A stretch of DNA of 23,703 nt, taken from Microtetraspora glauca (GTDB lineage: Bacteria; Actinomycetota; Actinomycetes; Streptomycetales; Streptomycetaceae). Both the position numbers and the translations under genes were made by a program. The notes beneath the pieces were generated by a model. That model ran no database searches. It saw only the letters and a list, made by a program, of their open reading frames with translations, and was not told where the DNA came from. The stretch lies in NCBI GenBank assembly GCA_000721275.1, contig JOFO01000081.1:1-23703 (forward strand). Reading direction: 5' to 3'. This document shows, in pieces, positions 1-7,900 of this stretch (its first letter is position 1; every line of letters begins with the position of its first letter).

Positions 1-328
1 GGGCGGGGGCGGGCGGGCCGGTGGCCGGCTCGGTGGCCCGGGCGGCGCGCAGGGTGGTGGCGACGGCCGCCGCGACCGCCCGGGTGGCGGCCCGGCGCAG
101 AACGCGCGCCGAGGTGCGCCGGGGGGCGCGGAGCTCGACGTGGCCGCCCAGGTAGGCGCGGCCGGCCTCCGTCAGGGCGCGCTGCGCGGTGCGCCGGGCG
201 GTGCCGTCGAGTCCGTACGGGAGGGGGGCGCGGCTCCCGGCGGCGGTGACGGTGATGCCGGGGACCTCCCGTACGGAGAAGCGGGCGCGGACGGCGGCGG
301 CGCGCGGACGGCGGCGGCGGCCGTTCAC
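1..328 (-). CDS. Unrecognised protein, N-terminal part, cut by the window edge
   Basis: The frame is open from a GTG at 328 to the window edge, giving at least 109 residues. The GTG shares four bases (GTGA) with the stop of the upstream FMN-protein gene, the same coupling seen at several other junctions here, and this supports the start. The visible N-terminus is very basic (four Arg at residues 3-6) and is followed by an alternating segment around FSVREVPGITVTAAG and a long Ala/Arg-rich stretch. I see no signal peptide, membrane segment or catalytic motif, and I do not recognise the family. A GHMP-kinase-like N-terminus is a weak possibility from the pattern of small strands followed by a helix, but no glycine-rich loop is visible. 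Position as the last gene of the glutamate-mutase operon suggests a tailoring or precursor role, which is inference only. Confidence 0.55.
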   Translation of the reverse strand, partial: MNGRRRRPRAAAVRARFSVREVPGITVTAAGSRAPLPYGLDGTARRTAQRALTEAGRAYLGGHVELRAPRRTSARVLRRAATRAVAAAVATTLRAARATEPATGPPAPA

Positions 329-1728
329 GCGGGACAGCCCGGTCCGTCGGCCGGGGCCTGGGCGGGGGTGGGGGTGGGGGCGTGCGTCGGAGCCTGGTGC
401 GCGAGGTCCGGCGCGGGGCCGGCGTACGGGTCAGGGGCGGCGTACGACTCCGGGAACGGGGGCGGGGACCAGAGGTCGTCCGGGGTGAGGGCGGCGGGGG
501 TGTACTTGCCGAGGGCGCTGACGAGGAGGCGGAGTTCGAGGGCGAGCGCGCCGGCCAGGCGCTCCAGGCCGTGTTCGGGGTCCTCGTCGACGGCGACGAG
601 GGCGGCGCGGCCGAGGCCGACGGCGCCGGCGCCGAGCGCGAGCGCGCGGACGGCGCGGCCTCCCTCCCAGACGCCGCCGGTGGCGAGCAGGCAGCCGGTG
701 GGGGTGCCGATCCGGCGCAGGGCCTCCGCGAGCGGCAGGCCGACGTGGTCGAGGAAGACGCCCGGCGCCCAGCCGGTGCCGCCTTCCGCGCCGTCGACGG
801 TGACGGCGTCGGCGCCGGCCGCCCAGGCGGTGCGGGCCGCGTGGCCGATGTCGCGGCCGGGGTGGAACTTCACCCAGGTGCGGGCCTTGGGGAAGTTGTT
901 GCGCATGAAGCGGAGCTGCTGGCGGAGGATCTCCTCGGTGAACGTGCCCGGGGTGGCGCAGCGCAGGCTGCGCGGCGCGTCCGGTCCGAAGACCTCGCGG
1001 ACGGTGAAGCGGCGGGCCAGCTGCTCGGCCTCGGCCCGGTCGACGACGGTCATGCCGCCGAGGCCCGGCTTGGCGCCCTGGCCGGTCTTCAGCTCGAAGG
1101 CGAGGCGGCCCGTCTCCAGGAGGGGGCGGAAGGCGGGGTCGCTGTAGAGGAGGTTCCACACCTCGGAGTCGGCGTCCTCGGTGGACTGCTGGACGACGAC
1201 GCCGCCCACGCCGTCGGGGGCGGCCTCCAGGTACGCCTCGGCGCGGGCGAGGAGGGCGGAGCGGGTGGCGTCGCCTCCGCCCGCGCCGCCGCGCCGGTAG
1301 CCGTGCACCGGAACCATGTTCTCCCCGATGACCATGGGGATGCCGAGGCGTGCGGCCTGGCGGCTCGCGTGGACCGCGAGGTCGCCGCTGCCGGCCCGGG
1401 TGGAGCCGAAGGCGGAGAGGTAGAGCGGCAGGCGGGCGGTGAACCCGCCGACGCGGGTGGTGAGGTCGACGTCGTCGAACTCCGGCTCCCGCGCGAGGTC
1501 GATGAGCTTCTCCAGCCGCTCGGGCATGAAGACCGGCGGCACGATCCGCATCCGGTCGAGCGCGTCGCCGCCGGCCGCGGCCGTCGGGCCGAAGAGGCGG
1601 CTGCCGTACGCCGTAGGGTCGGGGAAGACGGCGGCGGTGCCGAGCCGGGCGCGGGCGCGTACCCGTTCCTCGGGGAAGCCGGGGGCGGTGAGGGCGGGAG
1701 CGGTGGGCGGGGCCGGGTGCGTGGTCAC
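325..1728 (-). CDS. FMN-binding glutamate-synthase-like protein lacking the Fe-S cysteines
   Basis: A 467-residue protein resembling the FMN-binding (beta/alpha)8 barrel domain of the glutamate synthase large subunit. Family landmarks are KTGQGAKPGLGG at about 214-225, VDGAEGGTG at 311-319 and a phosphate-binding end TGG...GLGRAAL at 350-377. In true glutamate synthases the barrel is followed by a cysteine motif for a 3Fe-4S cluster. Here that region reads VAVDEDPEHG and has no cysteines, and there is no N-terminal glutaminase domain and no C-terminal beta-helix. It is therefore a stand-alone flavoprotein, not a housekeeping glutamate synthase. The last 50 residues are Pro/Ala-rich and probably disordered. 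The GTG start overlaps the aaRS-like stop by four bases. A redox or amination step on a pathway amino acid is plausible; the substrate is unknown. Confidence 0.85.
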   Translation of the reverse strand: MTTHPAPPTAPALTAPGFPEERVRARARLGTAAVFPDPTAYGSRLFGPTAAAGGDALDRMRIVPPVFMPERLEKLIDLAREPEFDDVDLTTRVGGFTARLPLYLSAFGSTRAGSGDLAVHASRQAARLGIPMVIGENMVPVHGYRRGGAGGGDATRSALLARAEAYLEAAPDGVGGVVVQQSTEDADSEVWNLLYSDPAFRPLLETGRLAFELKTGQGAKPGLGGMTVVDRAEAEQLARRFTVREVFGPDAPRSLRCATPGTFTEEILRQQLRFMRNNFPKARTWVKFHPGRDIGHAARTAWAAGADAVTVDGAEGGTGWAPGVFLDHVGLPLAEALRRIGTPTGCLLATGGVWEGGRAVRALALGAGAVGLGRAALVAVDEDPEHGLERLAGALALELRLLVSALGKYTPAALTPDDLWSPPPFPESYAAPDPYAGPAPDLAHQAPTHAPTPTPAQAPADGPGCPA

Positions 1729-2738
1729 GGGGCCACCACCCCGGGGAGCTTCGGGTAGGCGCTGACCTGCCAGAGGGCGTCCAGGCCGGTGAGGAAGCGG
1801 ACGAGCCGCTGGAGGCCCATGCCGAAGCCGGCGCTGGACGGGATGCCCTCGCGGGCCTCCTTCAGGTACCAGGCGTACTTGGCGGGGTTCTCGCCGCTCT
1901 CCCGCATCCGGGTGACGAGGGTGGCGTAGTCGGCCTCGCGCTCGCTGCCGGAGACGAGCTCGCCGTAACCGTGCGGGGCGATGAGGTCGAAGTTGCGGAG
2001 CACGCCGGGGCGTTCGGGGTCCTCGCGGTCGTAGAAGCCGCGGGATCCCTTGGGGTAGTCGTCGACGAAGAACGGCCGGTCGCTCTCCAGGGAGAGGATC
2101 CGCTCGCCGGTCCAGTCGATCTCGCCGTCGGGGTTCTGCGGGTGGCCGAGCGAGAGCAGCCGGGCGACGGCCTCCTCGTGGGTGCGGACGTCGTACTTGC
2201 CGGCGCGGACGTCGGCGAAGTCGGCCTCCTCGCGGCCGAGTCCGGTGAGGAGGTCGGGGACGGCGGTCCAGACGTGCTCGGTGACGTGGGTGAGGAGGCC
2301 GGCGGCGATCGCCTGGGCGTCCTCGCGGCTCGCGTCGGCGATCTCGACGTCGATCTGGTGGAACTCGACCAGGTGGCGGCCGGTGGTGGCGGTCTCCTCG
2401 GGCTCCACCCGGACGTTGGGGGCGATGTAGAAGAGCCGGGGGAAGCCCCGCAGGGACGCCTGCTTGTAGAGGATAGCGCTGGTCATGAGCTTGTACGGGT
2501 GCCCGTAGTAGTCGACGTCGAGGGCCTTGGCGCCGCGCCCGCCGGGGTCGGTGACGGGACCGACGAGCGGCGGGAGGAGTTCGGTGAAGCCCTCGCCGCG
2601 CAGGTAGTCGCGGGCGGCCTGGAGGGCTTCCTGCTGGACGAGCATGGCGGTGCGCAGCCGGGGCGAGCGCAGGTGCTCGCCGAGCGGCGGCGGGGTGCCC
2701 GGCGCGGTCGCGTCGGCGGGGGCGGCGGTCAGGTCCAT
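1725..2738 (-). CDS. Asparaginyl-tRNA synthetase-like class II catalytic domain (AsnA/AS-AR type)
   Basis: A 337-residue class II aminoacyl-tRNA synthetase core of the Asp/Asn subgroup. Visible signatures are MTSAILYKQ at 85-93, motif 2 with VRVE (109-112) and RHLVEFHQIDVE (121-132), GELVSGSERE (259-268, as in AsnRS) and motif 3 GFGMGLQR (304-311) with its arginine. The N-terminal OB-fold that binds the anticodon is absent: only about 25 residues precede the core. Known relatives of this architecture are the archaeal asparagine synthetase-related protein (AS-AR) and other aaRS paralogues that activate an amino acid without charging tRNA normally. Next to a methylaspartate mutase, activation or amidation of (methyl)aspartate is an attractive inference. 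The start ATG at 2738 has an AGGAG about seven bases upstream. The frame stays open well upstream, but that would overlap the mutase gene and I reject it. Confidence 0.88.
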   Translation of the reverse strand: MDLTAAPADATAPGTPPPLGEHLRSPRLRTAMLVQQEALQAARDYLRGEGFTELLPPLVGPVTDPGGRGAKALDVDYYGHPYKLMTSAILYKQASLRGFPRLFYIAPNVRVEPEETATTGRHLVEFHQIDVEIADASREDAQAIAAGLLTHVTEHVWTAVPDLLTGLGREEADFADVRAGKYDVRTHEEAVARLLSLGHPQNPDGEIDWTGERILSLESDRPFFVDDYPKGSRGFYDREDPERPGVLRNFDLIAPHGYGELVSGSEREADYATLVTRMRESGENPAKYAWYLKEAREGIPSSAGFGMGLQRLVRFLTGLDALWQVSAYPKLPGVVAP

Positions 2739-2842
2739 GGCGGGGCTCCTGTTGCGTGCGTGCGTACGTGCGGGCGGGTGGCGGGAGGCGGGTGCGGCCT
2801 GGGCTTGGCCGTACGGTGCGGCCGGGGCGGCCTGATGGCGGG

Positions 2843-4177
2843 TCAGACGGTGAGCGGCGCGGCGGACGGGTGCGCGCGGCCGGCGGGGTCGTCGGGTGGA
2901 CCGGCGGCGGGGTCGCGCCGGCCGTCGTAGCGGGCGGCCACGTGCCGCAGGGCGGTGAGCAGGCCGTCGGCGGTCAGCGGGGCGGCGTCGGCGGCGGCGT
3001 CGGGCCGCAGGGGCATGGCGCCCGTGCGGGCCCAGCGGAGGCGGCCGGACGGGTCGATGAAGCCGAGGGAGCGGCCGGGGTTGTCGGGGTGCAGGCAGAA
3101 GGGGACGTCGAGGAGGCCGCGGGCGAAGGCGTCGGGCAGCGCCCGGGCGAGGTCGGGGTGGAGGTCCAGGACGGCTTCCACGAGGGCGCGGGCCTCCAGG
3201 TAGACCTCGCTGTCGGCGGCGCCGTCGGGGCCGGGGGCCTCTTCGAGGGCGGCGGCCGCGGCGGCGGTCTCCAGGGCGCGGACGTTCTCGTCGACGGTCG
3301 GGATGCGGTGGGCCTCGGCGGCGGTCTTGACGATGAGCCGGCCGGCCCCGGCGCGGACCGCGAGCCGCGCGGAGTCCTCCAGCAGGCGGAGCGCGCCGCG
3401 CTCGGTGCGCGGGTAGACGCCCATGTACGTGTAGAGGACCACGTGGCGTTCGACGTCGGCGGGGAGGAATTCGGCGGCGAGCCGGCCCAGGGCGCGCAGG
3501 GCCTCCTCGTCCTGGCCGGGGTGCGTCTGCTGGGCGTAGCTGAGGGAGACGCTGCGGAGCCCGTACCGGACGAAGAAGAGGCATTCGAGGAGGCTGGTGG
3601 CGACGAGCAGGCCGGGCGGGCAGAGCTGGCCGAGAAGGCAGCCGCCGAAGCTCTCCAAATGCGGGGTGGAGCCGGGCCGGGCGCCTTCGGCGAGCAGGGC
3701 GCAGGCGCGGGCCCAGGCGGCGACCGCGTCGCGGAGCGGGGTACGGCCGTAGGGCAGGCAGTAGGAGACGGGGCCGCCCTCGGTGGCGTCGAGTCCGGCC
3801 GCCAGCAGGGCGCGGACGATGGGCTCGGGGCGGGCTGAGCCGTGCCGGACCTGGACGGGGAAGGCGGCGCCGTGCAGTCCGTCGAGGACGGCGCGGGTGG
3901 TGGCCGGCGGGTGGGCGGCGATCGGGTAGCCGTTGAGGCGGGTGCCGTCGGCGACGGCGGCGCGGGCGCCGGCCAGGTCGCCGACGCGGGTGTAGCTGTC
4001 GACGGTGAGGGTGCCGGCGGTGTGCGCGGTGGCGGCTCGGGTGCGGGCGAGGCCGTCGCGCATCGCGCGGGGGTCGCCGAAGCCCATGCGGGGCTGGACG
4101 ACGAGCCGGCCGGCGGCGGCCGAGGCCGTGACGAAGGCCCCGAAGGAGGAGGCCGGCCCGGCGGGGTGCGCGGTCAC
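2843..4177 (-). CDS. glmE: Glutamate (methylaspartate) mutase epsilon/large subunit
   Basis: A 444-residue protein matching the catalytic TIM-barrel subunit of adenosylcobalamin-dependent glutamate mutase (EC 5.4.99.1), which interconverts L-glutamate and (2S,3S)-3-methylaspartate. Recognisable segments are VVQPRMG (Arg30), LNGYPIAAH (81-89), VQVRHG (Arg111), EGGPVSYCLPYGR (133-145) and TYMGVYPR. The arginines match the family's substrate-clamping arginines and Glu133 the conserved glutamate beside them. The start is the GTG at 4177, which overlaps the small-subunit stop as GTGA and gives a near-family length (clostridial GlmE is about 480). The Gly/Ala/Pro-rich tail from about residue 420 is likely disordered. 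In actinomycete NRPS clusters such as friulimicin this enzyme pair supplies 3-methylaspartate, and I infer the same role here. Confidence 0.93.
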   Translation of the reverse strand: MTAHPAGPASSFGAFVTASAAAGRLVVQPRMGFGDPRAMRDGLARTRAATAHTAGTLTVDSYTRVGDLAGARAAVADGTRLNGYPIAAHPPATTRAVLDGLHGAAFPVQVRHGSARPEPIVRALLAAGLDATEGGPVSYCLPYGRTPLRDAVAAWARACALLAEGARPGSTPHLESFGGCLLGQLCPPGLLVATSLLECLFFVRYGLRSVSLSYAQQTHPGQDEEALRALGRLAAEFLPADVERHVVLYTYMGVYPRTERGALRLLEDSARLAVRAGAGRLIVKTAAEAHRIPTVDENVRALETAAAAAALEEAPGPDGAADSEVYLEARALVEAVLDLHPDLARALPDAFARGLLDVPFCLHPDNPGRSLGFIDPSGRLRWARTGAMPLRPDAAADAAPLTADGLLTALRHVAARYDGRRDPAAGPPDDPAGRAHPSAAPLTV

Positions 4178-4584
4178 GCGGGGACCTCCGTACGGGCTCT
4201 GGCGGCGAGGAAGCAGCGCAGGGCCGCGAGGTCGTCGCCGAGGACGGCGTCGCAGCCGGCGTCGAGGAGCTGGGCGACGTCGTCGTCCTGGCGGTGGCCG
4301 GCGACGCCGAGCTTGCCGCCGAGGACGACGGGCAGGGCCGCGAGGGCGGGTTCGGCGCGCAGCCGGCGGACGGCGGCGAGGCCGTCGCGGTAGCCGTGGC
4401 CGTTGACGCTGCTGAGCACCACCGCGTCCGGCGCGTGCCGCCGGCAGGCGTCCGCGAGGAGTTCGGCGTCCACGCAGGGGCCGAGCCCGACGACCTCGTG
4501 CCCGAGCTCCTCCAGGAAGAGCCGGAGGTACACCAGATTCCACGTATGGGAGTCCGAGGCGGTCCCGCTCAAGAGAATCTTCAT
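4174..4584 (-). CDS. glmS: Glutamate (methylaspartate) mutase sigma/small B12-binding subunit
   Basis: A 136-residue cobalamin-binding Rossmann-like protein, the usual length of the small subunit of glutamate mutase. It starts MKILLSGTASDSHTWN: Asp11 and His13 correspond to the DxHxxG motif whose His coordinates cobalt, with the glycine replaced by Asn16, a form I associate with actinomycete homologues. Other B12-fold landmarks are VVLSSVNGHG (55-64) and LGGKLGVAG (88-96). It binds adenosylcobalamin together with the epsilon subunit, encoded immediately downstream with a four-base overlap. This glmS is unrelated to glucosamine-6-phosphate synthase. There is no convincing ribosome binding site before ATG 4584; instead a TATTCT hexamer sits at -12 to -7, suggesting a leaderless transcript. 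Confidence 0.93.
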   Translation of the reverse strand: MKILLSGTASDSHTWNLVYLRLFLEELGHEVVGLGPCVDAELLADACRRHAPDAVVLSSVNGHGYRDGLAAVRRLRAEPALAALPVVLGGKLGVAGHRQDDDVAQLLDAGCDAVLGDDLAALRCFLAARARTEVPA

Positions 4585-4590
4585 GTCTGA

Positions 4591-4616
4591 AGAATAATTT
4601 CCGGAGGGTTCCGGAA
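4591..4616 (-). promoter_or_regulatory. Putative leaderless promoter with overlapping inverted repeat, upstream of glmS
   Basis: On the minus strand, TATTCT (4596-4591) fits the actinomycete -10 pattern TAnnnT and ends six bases before the glmS ATG. Transcription would therefore begin at or next to the A of the ATG, and there is no Shine-Dalgarno sequence in between. Immediately upstream is an inverted repeat: TTCCGGA (4599-4605 on plus), a 4-base spacer, TCCGGAA (4610-4616). It covers -15 to -32 and could be an operator or replace the -35 box. The patch is markedly A/T-rich for this DNA and lies downstream of the mbtH terminator. Sequence inference only. Confidence 0.5.
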
Positions 4617-4683
4617 GGGGAAGTGGGAGCGGCAGCAACGACCGGCACTTTCCCATTTCGAGGGAATTCCGGGAGGGGTACGG

Positions 4684-4727
4684 AAAAGGCGCCGCGCCCC
4701 GCTGGGAATGCGGGGCGCGGCGCCTTT
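4684..4727 (-). terminator. Strong hairpin terminator after the mbtH-like gene
   Basis: A perfect 18-bp inverted repeat, 4685-4702 paired with 4710-4727, with a 7-base loop. On the minus strand the stem ends in T residues (TTTTCC), giving a classical intrinsic terminator about 20 bases past the mbtH stop. The stem is nearly all G/C. It separates the NRPS transcription unit from the glutamate-mutase operon. On the other strand the stem ends in a shorter T-run, so it may also stop transcription from the left. Confidence 0.85.
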
Positions 4728-4748
4728 CGCGGGAAGTCCGCGGGAGGG

Positions 4749-4964
4749 TCAGGCGTACTGGGCGACGAGGCTCCGGGGGCGGATGTCGGTCCAGTGGGCG
4801 GTGATGTACTCCAGGGCTTCTCCCCGGTCGCCGGGGCCCCAGACGCTGGTCCAGCCGGCCGGGACGGCGGCGAAGGCCGGCCACAGGGCGTGCTGTCCCT
4901 CGTCGTTGACGACGACGTGGAAGGGGTTCTCGGCGTTGTCGAAGGGGTTGACGGAATCGCTCAT
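4749..4964 (-). CDS. MbtH-like NRPS accessory protein
   Basis: A 71-residue MbtH-family protein. These small proteins bind NRPS adenylation domains and are often needed for their folding or activity. The family pattern is clear: NPFD at the start, HALWPAF (26-32), PAGW (36-39), a G residue before ALEYI, and the C-terminal WTDIRP (58-63). Its ATG at 4964 overlaps the TGA of the large NRPS gene (ATGA), and GAGGAA lies six bases upstream, so the two are probably translated in coupled fashion. It is expected to serve the cluster's A domains, and the divergent or unaccompanied ones are obvious candidates. Confidence 0.95.
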   Translation of the reverse strand: MSDSVNPFDNAENPFHVVVNDEGQHALWPAFAAVPAGWTSVWGPGDRGEALEYITAHWTDIRPRSLVAQYA

Positions 4965-7900
4965 GACTGGTTCCTCGATTCTTTCTTCTGGAGGGCGGAG
5001 AGCTTCTCCGCGACGATGTTCCCGATGTGTGCGAGTGGTTCCGGTTCGGCGAGGTGGAGATGGCCGTGGTCGAGCGTGTGGTTCTCCACGATTCCTTCGG
5101 TGAAGGGAATCCAGGTGGCGGCGAGGGCGCCTTCGGGCTCCCCCGGCCTGCGGGCGGTGAAGAACAGGAGGTCGGTGTCGGCGCGGCCGGGGACGTGCCG
5201 GGCCATCAGCTCGGCGTGGGTCTCGGAGGCGCGGAGCACGGCGCGGAGTTCGGCGGTGGAGAACCCGGCGAGGACGGGGTCCTCGCGGCGGATCCGGTCC
5301 ATCGCCTCGGCCGGGTCGCCGGCGGGCCGGGCCGCGGTCTCCTCGGGCGGCAGTACGGACACGCTGCCCGGGCCGGTCTGGTGGACGTCCATGAGGGCGA
5401 GCAGTTCGACGCTCTCGCCGGCCTCTCGCAGCCGGACGGCCATCGTGTGGGCGACGAGGCCGCCGAAGGACCAGCCGAGGAGCCGGTAGGGCCCCCAGGG
5501 CTGGACGCCGCGGATCCGCTCCAGGTAGGCGTCGGCCATCTCCTCGACGCTGCCGGGGCGGTGGCCGGGGTCGCTGAGCGCGCGGGCCTGGAGGGCGTAC
5601 AGCGGCTGCTCGGGGCCGAGGTGTCGGGCGAGGCCGGCGTACGCCCAGCCGACGCCGGTCCCGGGGTGGACGCAGAAGAGGGGGCGGCGGGACCCGGCGG
5701 GGCTGAGGGGCAGGAGCACGCCGAGGGCGGAGGCCGTCGCGCCGGTCTCCGGGCCGTCCTCGCCGAGGAGGCCGGCCGGGGTGGGGGCGCGGAAGAGGTC
5801 GCGGACGGTGCGCTCGACGCCGAGGACGCCGCGCATCCGGTTGACGAGGCGGACGCCGAGGAGCGAATGCCCGCCGAGGGCGAAGAAGTTGTCGTCGACG
5901 GTGACGCGGGGAACGTCGAGGATCTCCGCGAAGAGCGCGCAGAGGACTTCCTCGCGGGCGTTGCGGGGCGCGCGTCCGCCCGGGGTCGCGGCGGGCCGGC
6001 CGGGGGCGGGGAGCGCGGCCCGGTCGGGCTTGCCGTTGACGGTGAGCGGCAGGGCGTCGAGGACGACGACGGCGCCGGGGACGAGGTGTTCGGGCAGCAA
6101 CCGGCGGGCCTCGGCGAGGAGTTCGGCCTCGGTGACGGCGTCGCCGGCGCGCGGGACGGCGTAGGCGACGAGGCGCTTGTCGCCGGGGCGGTCCTCGCGG
6201 ACGACGGCGAGGGCCTGGCCGACGGCGGGGTGGGCGGCGAGGACCCGTTCGACCTCGCCGGGTTCGACGCGGACGCCGCGGAGCTTGATCTGCCCGTCGG
6301 CCCGGCCGAGGAAGCGGAGTTCGCCGTCCGGGGTCCACAGGACGCGGTCGCCGGTGCGGTACATGCGGCTGCCGTCGGCCTCGAACGGGTCGGGCACGAA
6401 GCGTTCGGCGGTGAGGCCGGGGCGGCCGGTGTAGCCGCGGGCGACGTGGCCGCCGGCGATGTACAGCTCGCCGGGGACGCCGGGCGGGACGGGGCGCAGC
6501 GCGTGGTCGAGGACGTGGCTGCGGGTGTTGTCCATGGGCCGGCCGAGGTGGAGGCCGGCGCCGGTCAGGGTGCGCTGCCCGGTGGTGAACCACTGGTTGT
6601 GCGAGGCGAAGGTGGTCTCGGTGGGGCCGTAGGAGTGCACGAGGACGGTGTCGGGGCAGTGGGTGAGGACCCGCTGGACGGCGGCGGGCGAGGCGACGTC
6701 GCCGCCGGTCCACACCTCGCGCAGCAGACGGAGGGTGTCGAGTCCTTCGTCGGCCATGACGTGGAAGAGGCCGACGGTGAAGTAGGCCGTGGTGACGCCG
6801 TGCGCGCGGACGGTCCGGTCGGTCTCGGCGAGGTCGGTGCCGTCGCCGCGCATGAGGACGAGGGTGCCGCCGGACAGGAGCGGGGCCCACAGTTCGAAGG
6901 CGGAGGCGTCGAAGCCGGTCGCGGAGTGGACGAGCATCCGGCGGCCGGGGCCGAGGGAGACGTCGCGGTCGGCGGCGAGTTCGACGAGGTTGCGGTGGGT
7001 GACGCCGACGCCCTTGGGCCGTCCGGTGGAGCCGGAGGTGAACATGACGTAGGCGAGGTCGTCCTCGGAGGCGTCGCCGGCGGTGCCCGGGGCGAGGGGG
7101 CCGGTCCCGTCCGTGTCGACGCGCAGCACGGGTACGCCCTCCGGGGCCGTGTGGTGCCGGTCGGTGGCGACGAGCCGGGTGCCGGAGTCCTCCAGCATGA
7201 GGCGGACGCGTGCCTCGGGGAGCCGGGGGTCGAGCGGCAGGTAGGCGGCGCCGCTCCGGAGGACGGCGAGCGCGGTGACGACGAGCGGGACGCCGCGGTC
7301 CAGGAGGACGCCGACGGTGTCGCCGCGGCGGACGCCGGCGGCACGGAGCCGGGCGGCGAGGGCGTCGGCGCGGGCGTCGAGCTGCCCGTAGGTGACGGTC
7401 TCGTCGTCGGTGACGAGGGCGGGGGCCTCGGGGGCGCGGGCGGCGCGGCGGGCGATGACGCCGTGCACGGTGCCCCGTTCGGCCGGGACGGTGGCGGTGT
7501 CGTTGTGGTCGCCGGTGAGCCGGAAGCGGTCGGCGTCGGTGAGGAGGGGCAGGTCGCCGACGCGTACGGCGGGGTCGGTGGCGACGGCGCGCAGGGTGCG
7601 TTCGAGGTGGGCGGCGAGGAGGGCGGCGGTGGGGGCGTCGAAGAGGTCGGTGGCGTATTCGAGTCCGCCGGTGAGGCCCGCGGGCCGGCCGTCGGGGCCG
7701 CGCCGCTCGGTGAGGGCGAAGGTGAGGTCGAACTTGGTGGTGACGGTGGTGAGGAGGGCGGGCCCGTCCTCGCGGAAGAGGCCGTGCGCGGCGGCGGCGC
7801 CGGGGACGCCCCGCGTGTAGTCGTGGTGGAGCTGGACGACGATCTGGGCGAGCGGGTGGTGGGCGGTGGTGCGCGGCGGGTTGAGGTGTTCGACGACCCG

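Noticed and set aside
1725..2738. A housekeeping or resistance asparaginyl-tRNA synthetase
   Set aside because: It lacks the anticodon-binding OB-fold and sits within a precursor operon, so ordinary tRNA charging is unlikely, though not excluded.
2739..3584. Upstream in-frame extension of the aaRS-like gene
   Set aside because: It would overlap most of the mutase large subunit and encodes only Arg/Pro-rich sequence; ATG 2738 has an AGGAG.
4178..4648. Longer start for the mutase large subunit
   Set aside because: It would lie over the small-subunit gene; the GTG 4177 overlap matches family length.
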